Shown here: positions 1-10,432 of the stretch, one piece after another
Position numbering within the stretch: the stretch's first letter is position 1
How the letters are laid out: each line of letters starts with the position of its first letter
Assembly (NCBI GenBank): GCA_023333565.1
Contig: JAJKFH010003504.1
Span: 4,364,005 to 4,428,004 of the forward strand
DNA length: 64,000 nt
DNA from: Puffinus mauretanicus
Taxonomy: Eukaryota > Chordata > Aves > Procellariiformes > Procellariidae
Direction of reading: 5' to 3'
Position numbers and translations under genes: made by a program
The notes under the pieces: model-generated
The model's database searches: none
What the model was told of the DNA's origin: nothing
The model's input: the letters and a program-made list of their open reading frames with translations, nothing else

Positions 1-3000
1 CCCACCACAAGTGTTTCTCATAGCTTGGCTAATGGTGATGTGCAAGAGGCTGATCTGTAGCAAATCAGCTGTAGCAAGACAGTCTGGGTCGGTTGGGATT
101 TTAGGCCAGTGATGGCAGCGAGATCTGGTCTCTGGCACTACGGCGTGTGTAAAAGGTGTTGATGCTTGTTGAGAGGCAAGGTGAACAGGCAGAGTTAAAA
201 CACCCACAGAACACAGTGGGTAGAGGAGGAGATAGGAAAAAAATCTGCGGACAGCTCTTGCTTGGGGAATGTACAGAGAAGGGGTATCCAGAGAGAGGCC
301 TGTGTCAGTGGGCTGGTCTGAGGACTCAGAGATAAGCAGTGCTGTGACACAGCCCTGAAATGGAAAAACATCCTGAGTATCGCGCTGCAATTAGAATAAA
401 GGACACCTCATTTTGCTGCCGGACCGCGAGTGCACCCTGGAGAGGTTTGTTGTAACGGGTCTGGCTGAAACAACTCATGAAGGTGAGATGGCTGTAGAGC
501 AGCAGCTGAGTTGCTTGTGTATGTTACCAGCCGATGGAGCATCCTTGAGGTGTATGTGGGACTTGAGGTAGGTGTGCTTTGAGTTTTCCCCAGAGAGTGC
601 TTAAACCGAAGTTTGAGTAAGACAGACCTCTTACTCTAGCCAAGCACAGGAGAGCTTGTTAAAGACCTTCTGTGTAAGACCCCTGACACTGCGCTTAGGC
701 CAGAATGATTTCTGGGCAGGCAGAGTCCAGAGAAAAGGCAGGTAGCCTACAATAGGCAATACAGAATTCAGAGCAATTCAGATCTGTATAGGTGCAGGCA
801 TGGAGCATCCATGCAAGTAGTGTGAACAGGCTAATTCAGCTCTGGAGGCTGCAAATCTATTCACCAAAAATGCAGGGTCTAGTGACATGAGGGCTGAGCG
901 TTCACTGCACACACACAATCCCAAGGCGGACTTTGGGAAAAGAAAACAGCCCTGAATTTCTCTTACATATGGACTTTGATGCTTGTATACAGAGTTAGAA
1001 TTAGATTTGTGATGGAGAGGACTGTGCAGAGTCTAAGGGGTCCTATTTTCTCCCAGCTCTATTTGGATGATGTGAACTGCTCCTGATTTAGCCTGGTTTC
1101 CCCTTATGTTCTGCCCTGAACTTATTCTAGCCTCAAACGACTGCTAGAGAGGTGAACCTCTCTAGGCCTGGCTCTGCCTGTGGCCAAATATCCCTGACTT
1201 TAAATGCAAAACCAGCCCTGGCTCCCGTTCTGAAAGATGAAACTGTCTCTGGATTCTTGTAATTCTGAACTCTGAAGCTTTCAAACTGCAACCAGTTTTC
1301 ATTTTACTCCCTATCAGAGCAAAATGCAGATTTCACAGCCTCAGAATATTTTTGCAAAATTGAATTCTTGCTTTTCAGTTTGTGCTAGTTACAATAAAAT
1401 ATATTAGGCTCTCTCTGTTTCATTATAGAAGTCCAGGGATGCTGAAGTTACATCTTAAAATAAAAGGGCAGACCAAAGAAGATTACTAGTGGTACTTTTT
1501 AGAAAAAGTTCTAACTGAAATAGTAAAGTTTGAAAGCCATGATATAAGACATCTGTGAGTAAAAGAGATGCGTTTTTCAGCCGTCACCAGCAGCTGTGGG
1601 TTGTCTGAACTCAGCCCTCTGTGCTGTTCCCAGAGGCCTCGTTTTCTCACAGCTAGTATGATGCAGTGCTTTAAGCTGAGCACATAAAAATTCAGGCTTT
1701 CAGAGCAGAGGTGTCTCATTGGTAATAAAACCCCCTTGTTTTTCAGTTACTTGAAAGTCCCTTCTGCTGCCAGGTTGGCTTCAGCCTGCATGAACTGCTC
1801 GTCTCCATTCGGTGGAAGGGGCTGTTGTTTGAGCGGGCTCGCTTACGTGGAGCTTCAGTCCTGCCTTGTTTCCTTCTGTTCGTAAGAGCCAGTTGGGGGA
1901 ACCTGAATTCATTCAGAGGCATTTCCCCTTTCAGGGCATGACTTCCATTCAGAGGACTTCTAGGATGAGAACGAAGGTGGAAGTAAGATGCGTACAGGAT
2001 ATTTGGGGAAAGAAGCACTGCTACCAGTGGCAGTTGTCTGAACCAGGGTGATAAAGAAGGCAAGCAGCAAGGAGCTCACTGGAAGGGTGCTTGCAGGAAA
2101 GCAAGCGCCTGGTACCTGTGCTGAGGTTTAACTTTACAGTCCTGCCATGGTAACGGATGCAGGATTCAGCAGAAATGCTTCAACAAGCCTCGTCTTATTT
2201 AAAACACTGAGTTTCCAAGTCAACAACTCCTGTGTTGCCAAGATACAGACATTAGGAAAAAACCCCAACAATAGCAACAAAAAGCTGGCACTAAGGGAGA
2301 AGAGCCCCAAATCCACGCCTTCTCTGCGGGGACATCATTGTTCAGCACTAACGATGTCACATGCAGGCTCAGGATGGCAATTGCTCCTTGAGCGGCATGC
2401 AGTCCTTTCCAACCATAAAGGCTTCCCTCGCAGGACAGAAACGCTGAGTGCCCCAGGGTGCTGATTTTCTACTTCATTCAGGCAGTGAACCAGCAAACTC
2501 GGTGTTTGGAAGCTGTAATTTCTGGCAGCCGGTACCAGCAACTGAACTCGGTTCATCTTAGTAATACAGAGAGCTGCTCTGGAGGTAAGGGCGGCTGTAC
2601 CAGCTTGCCGTGGGAGGGCAGCAGCCTACAGCCAGACAGGGTCTGACAATGGGACTGTGTATTCTGATCAACTCACCCTTCCGTTCTGTTTTATTTATTG
2701 TCATTTATACAAATACGGTGGAGGGCAGCTATTCCTATGCTCTCAGCCAGCCATCCTACAGCTTTTGCGTGCAACGCAAGTAACACATCTCTATATTGTC
2801 TGTTCATCCATCTGGATGAGGGCCTGCAGCAGGGATTACTTCGTGCTGCCATACTCTGCAAAGATGCTGTAGGATGGGTAGAAGGCACTCCTCTCAAACA
2901 GATGAAAATAAGGAGGGCAAGCAGATGTGGACCCCCGATAGAACAATGTAGAAACCAATGAGGTGGTTGGAAAGAGGGAAACTAATGAGACAAGATAACT

Positions 3001-3002
3001 AA
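1..3002. other. Unique non-coding DNA, no gene supported
   Basis: I see no repeat family or coding exon here. Open frames on both strands are under about 110 codons, overlap each other and match no family I know. One perfect inverted repeat lies at 1144-1165 and is listed separately. The last 7 bases (2996-3002) are the left copy of the target duplication of the CR1 that follows. Confidence 0.55.
1144..1165. repeat. Perfect 10-bp inverted repeat with 2-bp spacer
   Basis: The arm CTAGAGAGGT (1144-1153), a GA spacer, then its exact reverse complement ACCTCTCTAG (1156-1165). The near-palindrome could bind a dimeric protein or be chance. No tandem copy or flanking structure helps to decide. Confidence 0.8.
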
Positions 3003-3391
3003 CTGGGGTTGTTTAGTCTGGAGAAGAGGAGGCTGAGGGGAGACCTCATCGCGCTCTATAACTACCTGAAAGGAGGTTGTAGCGAGGTGGGTGTTGGTCT
3101 CTTCTCCCAAGTAACAAGCGATAGGACGAGAGGAAATGGCCTCAAGTTGCGCCAAGGGAGGTTTAGATTGGACATTAGGAGAAATTTCGTTACTGAAAGA
3201 GTGGTCAGGCCTTGGAACCGGCTGCCCAGGGAAGTGGTGGAGTCACCATCCCTGGAGGTATTTGAAAGACGTGTAGATGAGGCCCTTAGGGACATGGTGT
3301 AGTGGGCATGGTGTGTTGGGTTGACAGTTGGACTCGATGATCTTAGAGGTCTTTTCCAACCTTAATGATTCTATAATTCTATGATTGATTC
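3003..3391 (+). mobile_element. CR1 LINE, 5'-truncated 3' end (young group)
   Basis: This is the 3' end of a CR1 non-LTR retrotransposon. It holds the last part of ORF2, then the 3' untranslated region with the CR1 block GGACTCGATGATCTTAGAGG, and ends in degenerate ATTCTATR octamers. The element is flanked by a direct repeat, TAACTAA, at 2996-3002 and 3392-3398, which I read as a 7-bp target-site duplication. It is very similar to the matching parts of the copies at 20899, 23814, 27671 and 61196, so it belongs to the same recent group. CR1 moves by target-primed reverse transcription, and 5' truncation of this kind is usual. Confidence 0.95.
3009..3302 (+). pseudogene. CR1 ORF2 C-terminal fragment
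   Basis: An open frame of 97 codons encodes only the C-terminal end of the CR1 ORF2 protein, downstream of the reverse-transcriptase core. Recognisable blocks are [15 protein letters not shown] near the start, [20 protein letters not shown] in the middle, and [10 protein letters not shown] followed by a charged end. There is no catalytic domain and the initiator is incidental, since the element is 5'-truncated by more than 80% of ORF2. The frame is intact to its natural stop, unlike the copy at 20899, which has two small indels in this same part. It is not expected to make a functional protein. Confidence 0.9.
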
Positions 3392-3398
3392 TAACTAA

Positions 3399-5589
3399 TT
3401 TTTTAACCTTCCCCCCTGTTTTTCATACAGTATATATTTTTCACTAGCTGGCATCCTTCATGGGACCTCCCTGTTGTCTCCCTTGACTTCAGGATGCAGA
3501 TCAAAGTTTTAGTATTGTCGATGGTGATGCTGTCTAGTCATTGGTATGTGGGGCTGGAAAGGACCATCTGTCTTGAGTCCACTCCTGCAAACAATGAGCA
3601 CACATACCTCCTTTTTTCTCCCTGTTTTCTTTGAGATCTTTCTCAACCGAGGGTTGATCTTCCCACTGAACTGGGCTGATGGGCAGTGGCCTCGTACATT
3701 TTATTTCCATGGATGCTCAGGCAGAACCCATCCCTTGTTAGTCCATTCTCTGCTGTCAGCCTCTTGTCAGTCTGTGGTGGTCAGATACTGGTCACACAGC
3801 TTTTGCTGAAGTCTGGAAGTATCACGTTCTCTGCTAAAAGATAGTTCTAGTATTCTGGTCATTTGGGTAGTTTTGTAGCAGTCGTGCTGCTAAGTGAACC
3901 AGCATGGAAAGGGATAGTCAAAGAGACAGGGGACTTTGGTAGCAGTGGTAGATGATGCCTGTCTCCTTGAGTCCTTCAGGACTCCACCTCAATCCTGAAA
4001 CTGGAAAAAGGGAGCATCACGGCACCACCAAGTGTTGCAGCACCATTGAGCCTTGGAGGAAAGAGGCCAGATGGGGACTTTTGGAGAGGATTGCCTTCAT
4101 ACATGCTAAAATCTCTTGCTGGGATCAACCTGTGAAATTTGCCATGATACAAAGTGGCCAGATGTCTTGCGTGCAGCACAAGCCCCTTATCCTCTCCCAA
4201 CTCATCCTCTACCTGGTGTTGGGACCATCCATCTATCATCCCTGCCCCAATGTACACCTGCATACCCCTCCTCCCAACCCTGTTCTCCTACACCTCATGG
4301 GGTAAGAGGGGAGTATTGCTGGGGATTGTGCCACGGGAAGCAGAACTGGCTCTGATGCCTCCCTCACCGCACTCCTGAGACAAAGCCAAAGTGCAAGATA
4401 CAGCTTGGGAGGCAAAGGTGAGTGAGGTCCAACAGCCTGGAGTGGGACAGAAGACAGCTGGTGTCTAGAAGACACTTGCTATTAATCATAGTATTGTCCT
4501 CTAATCGTTTCAGCACTAGTTGGGTTTGTATATATTTAGGAACATGAGACCTCCGCAGTGTAGGTCTCTTCCCATCGCTACTGAGATCAAAGTGTTGTGC
4601 TCTGTCTCTCTGTGTTACAGAGGCAGGCTGTACCACTGCTGGCTATCAACGGGCTATTGTGCTTCAGCATTTTGCTAGCAAACATCCGTCAGAATTTCAT
4701 TTGCCAAAGGTACCTTGCAGGCAAGAGGTTGTTACCCAGCAGCTCTCCAGAGTTGCTTAAGCTCTTTATGGAAAACCCAGAGGAAAGGGGTGGTGCATTC
4801 CACTCAGTTTTGAACTGATTGGAGCTTAGGAGCTTAACTGTGCTTCAGAATAAATTGAGACAAAGAGCAGGGAGTGGGTGAATAATTCCAGTGCAGATCA
4901 ACAACAATAAAATAAGTTCTGTATTCCTCATATAAAGGAATTCACTGAGCCATGCTTTCTGGAAAGCTTTCTTCCTTCTGGAGTACCTATCACAGTCTGC
5001 TTTCCAGCTAGATAAGCACATTTGCAGCAAATTAGATTACCTTTGAAATAAACGTGCAGGAGCCTGTGGTAAGATAGGTCAGTGCATGATTAATTTAGTT
5101 ACATCAGGCTCAGATAAATTTTACCAAATTTGATTTAGGTGGGGTGTGGGCAGTGGACAGACAGGCTTTGAAGCTGTGGTTGGTATTAATGACACTCTGT
5201 TGGCTTTCGTCCTTGTCAGTGTCTTGAATAACATTGTTTGAGACCCCAGTGGGGAAGGAGAAAAGTAGGATAGTGAAATGAAATGTGTGTTCATCATGCA
5301 TCTGTGCATTCAGTTAAGTCTCGTCTAAGTCAATGGGGTTGCTGTAGTCAACGGAGCCATGCTGACTTGTATCAGCAGAAGCTATTGCTTGTTCTTTGTA
5401 GTCCTGTAGTACCGAGAAGCCCAAATCCTGTGTCAGCATCTCACCATTGTGTAGATGGTGATTGTAGATTCTGTGTGTGGCTGAAGGCAATAAAATTCTA
5501 GTACGGAAATTAGTTAGGGAAAGAAGATTTCAGTGCTGGGTTGCCTGATGCTTCTCTTGCCTATGTTTCTGAATTATCTTCTCTCTGCT
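3399..5589. other. Unique non-coding DNA, no gene supported
   Basis: No repeat family is recognised. A segment at 4621-4709 has a pyrimidine-rich AG before it and a GT after it and is open in one frame, so it is exon-like. It has no protein-family support and is not annotated as an exon. Confidence 0.5.
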
Positions 5590-5599
5590 CTCCATAGCG

Positions 5600-5960
5600 C
5601 TGCCATCTACCACCTATGCGATAGCTTCAGTGGTCAGGTCCACCCCTCAATCATGAGCCCATCTGTATGTTGCATCTCTCCCTAGATGTCCTGATGTTTC
5701 ATGGGCTCACCAAGCCACAGATAACTCACCCTTGCATTCCCAGTCTAGGTCACTCCAGAAATCCAGATGGGTTCTGCTCCCTTGTACTCTGATGGCATTA
5801 GGGTACACTGTGCACCAGTGTCCACCAAAGCTGCCTACTCCTCTGGATCCCATATGCCAGGCCATCGAATCCACACCGTCCAGTAAATCTGGTTGTCCCT
5901 TTCCTCTGCCTGGCCAGAGACAGGGACCCTCTATTCCTGGTTGGAGTATTCACTATCTTG
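5600..5960 (-). pseudogene. pro: Retroviral aspartic protease (pro), decayed, partial
   Basis: A minus-strand frame shows the catalytic signature of a retropepsin: Asp-Thr-Gly-Ala encoded at 5822-5811, preceded by two hydrophobic residues, as in active retroviral proteases. The enzyme normally acts as a homodimer and cuts the Gag and Gag-Pol polyproteins during maturation. In-frame stops lie on both sides of the motif, and the sequence fades before a reverse transcriptase would begin. It follows the gag remnant in the usual gag-pro order. The DTGA itself is intact, but the gene is not functional. Confidence 0.75.
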
Positions 5961-5989
5961 TGATTTCAGACCAGAATTTCTTCACCAAG

Positions 5990-7404
5990 GCCAGGAGGAG
6001 AGGTGTTCTCAGCCCTTCTTCTGAGTCTGGGGCATTGCTGTCTTGCACTATCTCAGTGGCAACTGGAGCATCAGCCTTCTTGAATGGGTGCTTCGTAGCG
6101 GCAGTCTTCCCTGCAGTCCATGTATGTGAGCTTCTAGATTTGAGGTGGGGACATTGTTCCACTTCTTCATGTCCTTCTCCTAGTCATGCAGGAGGAACCA
6201 CAGGGTGGCATGGTGTGCACCTGACATCCCCTTTCCCTCTGGCAGGGGGAAGCTGACTCTGACTCCATGGGGCACCCCAGACAGCCAAGACGTATGCCCG
6301 TGGTGGGGGGGAGGAGGGCAGGTCCTCTTTGAACCCTTGGGACAGTCACTCCACAGTTAGTGGAGTCTTGCCAGTGCATCAGCACCAGGGTGTTGGCCTA
6401 TGACACTGGTGAGTTATGTACCACCTTCTGCCACATGGACTGGGTGCATTGGATGGCAACCAGGTCTTTGGCGACCTGGTTGTTTCCAACTTGCTATACA
6501 CTGCCTCCACCATCGCTAGTTCCCTCAAGTGTTGGATACCTTCCTCAGTGGTGGTTCACTTGCCCAGGCAGCATACCAGATCATCCTTGAGGGTGTAATT
6601 GGCTTTCATAGTCAACAGGAACCACGTCCAAAGGCTGATTCCAATCACTTCGTCAATCCCAGTGTCCCTACTTAGGGATCCCAGCTGCCTGGCTTGCCTG
6701 CCGTCTGAGCTCTGGCAGTAGACCTCAGTATCCCAACATTGGAGCAACCAGGCAGCAGTCCACTCACCAGACTTGTGGCTGTAATTTTTCCACAGACCTC
6801 GCAGCTTCTTTAAAACCTCAGAGTTTAGGGCCCACGTGTTTTCGCCTTCCTTGGTGACTGTCACTTCCTCATCCTGTTTCCTGTGATGCTGCTGGACAGA
6901 GGCTCAGTGGGCACAGGCCAAGCCCCAAAACATTGCTAGAAGTCGCTGGGTCTCACAGGGTTAGGCAAGGCACCCTTCCTTCAAGTGGTGTGCCAATTCA
7001 TCAGGATTATATGCCTGTTCAGGTGTAAAATCGCAGGCTATTGGAGGTGATAACTGCCCTAGGCACTTGCCCAAATCCTCCCACAAATCCTGCCACCACT
7101 GATTGACCACCTTGGGACACATTTCTCTGTCACCACCAAGTTGTTTACTCTTATGTCAGGACCAAGCCATGTTCCACACACCCATCAACAAATCAACGAT
7201 GTTAGATAGTATGATCAAACAGCCTACATAAGGATGTACAAGAAACTTGAGAGCCCGTGCAGCAGAGCTGGACACGTCCATCCTGGAGGAGCAGAGGGAG
7301 GTGTAATCCCTCATTCTCTCCACAAGGTAGGTCACACAGCACAAGAAGAGCATCAATGCCAGGGCCATATGCCAGCCCTGGCGCGAGGCCATTGCTTTTA
7401 TCAA
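5990..7404 (-). pseudogene. gag: Retroviral gag remnant, decayed
   Basis: This stretch lies between the LTR leader and the protease on the minus strand, where gag belongs. The best preserved piece is the open frame at 6864-6556, rich in Trp, Leu and charged residues. It resembles the Gag core region of avian endogenous retroviruses of this LTR family. A second open piece at 7404-7156 begins with a hydrophobic stretch and may be the N-terminal part. Between them are stop codons and frame changes. Downstream (6385-5990) only short open stretches remain, with scattered cysteines but no clear zinc knuckle. The identification rests on position plus remembered resemblance and is not a computed match. 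Confidence 0.65.
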
Positions 7405-7612
7405 AATGTGTCAAGGCACAGTGGAGTAAAGTGATAAGTACCACAGCGAACAGCAAAAGCAGCCTCTGACAAGCCCTGGACTCTGATATACAGTAAAGCA
7501 AGCAAGCTCCGTGACTAGCACAGGACCCTGCCAGTTACAACTATAACTGCTATAGCACACTCAAATCAAAACTGTTGTTATCTTGAGCCCCATGCTGCGC
7601 TTGGAAAAGGAC

Positions 7613-8212
7613 TGTGTTGGGTTGACCCTGGCTAACAGCCAGACGCCTACCCAGTTGCTTGGTCACTCCCCTGTCTTGTGGGATAGGGAGAAAACGGAAG
7701 GAAGGTTAGGAGACTTGTGGTTTGAGGTAGCGACAGTTTAATGGGGAGAGCAAAAGCTGCATGCACAGGCAAAGTGAAAAAAAAAAGGAATTTATTCACT
7801 ACTTCCCATTGGTGGGCAGATGTTTAGCCGCTTCTTGGCAAGGAGGACCTCTGCATTTGTAACACTTGCTTGGGAGGACAAATGCCATAAGCATGAACAT
7901 GCCCCCTTCCTCTTCCTGACCTTTTACTGCTGAGCAGGACGTCATATGGTATGGAATATCCCTTTGGTCCGTTGGGGCCAGCTGTCCTGGCTGGGTCCCC
8001 TTCCAGCCCCTTGCCCACCCCCTGCCTACTTGCTGGGTGGGGCGGGGCGAGTAGGAAAGAGAGAAAGCCCTGATGCTGTGGAAGCTCTGTTCAGCAATAG
8101 CCAAAACACTGGTGTGTTATCAACACTGTTTCACAGTGCCTCAAATCCGAAGCATAGCTCCATACGGCCTGTTAGGAAGAAAGTTAACTCCATCCCAGTG
8201 AGACCCAGTACA
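7613..8212 (-). repeat. 5' LTR of the endogenous retrovirus
   Basis: The roughly 600-bp LTR has TG...CA ends: it starts TGTACTGG at 8212 on the minus strand and ends ACACA at 7613. It matches the LTR at 52737-53322 in order and content. Shared blocks include the box around CCATATGACGTC, the GGGATATTCCATACCA block, the block containing AACAGTGTTGATAACA, and the CAATAAACT-like region near the 3' end. The CRE site intact in the other copy is changed here to TGACGTCC (7944-7937, minus strand). The TATA-like box has also drifted. It is the 5' LTR because gag-like sequence follows it on the minus strand. Confidence 0.88.
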
Positions 8213-10289
8213 CCTGTCTAGCAAAGATCCTGAAGGACCTAGATGTACTGGAGAAGCTGGCACAAGTTCATAAACAAGTTCGTAAAAGTCACTGTGATCT
8301 TATTTACAAGTTGTTATGGAAATGGCTGACAGCTCCCAGGGAGACAGTTTTTCATGGCTCCTGAAGTTGCTCAGAAATTCTGATGGAGTCCAAAATACTT
8401 TGCCTTGGATTACACGGTGCACTTTTAGTGTTTCGAGACCACATAAACATCGATGCATTTCCATGTAGGCACAAACAGCATCCACTTAGCCACAGCACTC
8501 TGTATCCTGGGAACAGCTTGCAGACCATTGTTTTCACAGATCTTCTTGCTTGAATAGATTATACCAGGACTAAGAGCTTTTCACAAAGCAGTCAAGTATT
8601 TATGAACCTGGAAACAGAGCAAATATATTTCTTTGCAAGTTAATATAAATCCAGCTGGGATCGTAAAAAATTTAACAGATAAGCTTCGGAAAGGTATACT
8701 GCTTGCTTCAAGACAAGTGGAGATGTGAAGACATCTCCATTTAGAGCTCCCTCAACACTCAGAGGGTACAGTCATCCTGGATTGGGAGGCTGTGTCAAGG
8801 GAGACATGTCACTGTAGCAGCTGCTCATTTCTAGATGCTTATTTCATCCATCTGCCCTGCAAGCCATCGTGCTGTTAACTACGTTTGCCTGTAAGGACAT
8901 TTGTCTTCTCAGCAATGCCATAATGGTTAGATACGCCACAGCCAACTGCAAAATGCCACAGACCTTCAGAAATGACTGCAGCGAGTCATATGTGCCGTTG
9001 CATAACAGAGTTAAATGAGGTCATTTTTCTCCCCTGTTCCAGGTAGAGCAGTTTACACTGAAGAGCTCTGTCATCTTACAGAAAGGTTAATTAAACATGA
9101 AGTGTCTAAACCGCCACAATAACAGAGCCCACGCCTGACCTTCAGTCCCCAGGAGCCAGCCTTGCTCAGTAGGTAACTGAATTATGGAGTTGCTGACTTT
9201 ATGATGCGAACACATACACATTTAGGTAAATTTGGTTCCCATTACCATGGCTATAAATCAGGAGTGAATTTACTGCAAAACTATTAAACTCATTTGGTTG
9301 CAATCTCCAAAGAAATTCAGTTGAAACCAAATCTCTGCTGATGTCATTCAAGTTCTGATCATTTTCCCCAACAGGAAATTTGGCTTATGCTTTGTTACAG
9401 TGCGTGAATAAAAAGTCTTCTGTTCCTGGCCAAGAGCATGCAAACCGTGCGAGCAAAGGCCTTCTGCATTGGTGACCTCCAGGTTGGTTTGCTGCAGTGA
9501 TTGTAAATGGGGATGAATAGGCAAATACTACAGGCTTGTTTTTTATTCTACTAAAGAAGCAGAAGTTCATCATTCCAACGTTACGATGATTCCCCAGCAA
9601 TCAATCCAATTTAAGGTTATAATGCTCCTTTTCGACAGTTTTACTGACTTTAGGTAACAGATATGCAGAAAATGTAAGCCATCTCCCTGATGAGGTATTC
9701 TGCTCTTTCTCACGTTAGGGGCAATAGGTTTGTCCCAGCAAGGGATAAGATTTATGGGAGCTGATGAGAAGTCTTTTTAATAACAGGGTTTTGGCTATTT
9801 CAGCTTCCCTCTCCAGGCCAAATTGAAGCTTGTGAGTGTTAGAAACTGGAATATATAGTCATGGGCCCTTTCTGGTTCTTGGAGTTGTGTGGTGTGTTTG
9901 CAATCTCAGCTCCTTCTAAAATGAGAAAATACAGTTTTTGGAGGTGTGAAGAAGAACTTGATGCAATGAAGCACATGGTAACTGCTCTCTCAATTTACAG
10001 AATACATGAAGCGGTTACTTTGAGAAAGGCGCACAACAAATTCCATATCAACACATCTATGTATGTCCAAGGACATGAGGAACACATCCAACCGTGAAGA
10101 AACAGGCCTCCCAGCCACCAGTACAAGGTTAGAGCTGAATGAGGGTTTCAGACTCCCATAAGATATCTCTGTTCCCTTCCTCAGAAATGAAATGCTTCTC
10201 AGTATCTACAAGTGACATGCAAAACTGAACTCTCTCCCACCACAATAGACAATTTTAATTAAAACTTACATAAGGTGTTCAAGGTGTTC
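8213..10289. other. Unique AT-rich non-coding DNA
   Basis: No gene or repeat family is recognised. Short open frames on both strands have no family resemblance. Confidence 0.5.
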
Positions 10290-10432
10290 ATCATTGGAGG
10301 TGTTCAAGGTGAGGTTGAAGGGGCTTTGAGCAACCTGATCTAGTGAAAGATGTCCCTGCCCATGGCAGGGGGGTTGGACCAGGTGATCTTTAAAGGTCCC
10401 TTCCAACCCAAACCATTCTATGATTCGATGAT
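10290..10432 (+). mobile_element. CR1 LINE 3' tail fragment
   Basis: A short CR1 3' end with the block AGCAACCTGATCTAGTG, then TTTAAAGGTCCCTTCCAACC and a tail ATTCTATGATTCGATGA. This is the same tail type as the copies ending at 16102 and 60621. Just upstream (10275-10290) the word GGTGTTCA is repeated, which blurs the 5' junction. Only a few ORF2 C-terminal codons remain. Confidence 0.92.

Larger units (their letters stand above)
5590..8212 (-). mobile_element. Endogenous retrovirus fragment: LTR-gag-pro
   Basis: Read on the minus strand, this is the 5' portion of an avian endogenous retrovirus: an LTR (8212-7613), a leader, a decayed gag region, and part of a protease with the retroviral DTGA active-site motif. 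Sequence recognisable as the element stops near 5590, so most of pol, any env or dUTPase, and the 3' LTR are missing. Directly downstream of the LTR I do not see a clear primer-binding site beginning TGG. The coding parts contain several stops and frame changes, so it is an old, dead copy. The LTR is of the same family as the solo LTR at 52737-53322, whose likely 5-bp target duplication would suit an ERVL-like or class II element. Class assignment is inference. Confidence 0.85.

Noticed and set aside
5732..6256. 174-codon plus-strand open frame
   Set aside because: It is the antisense of the retroviral gag/protease remnant, which is read on the minus strand.
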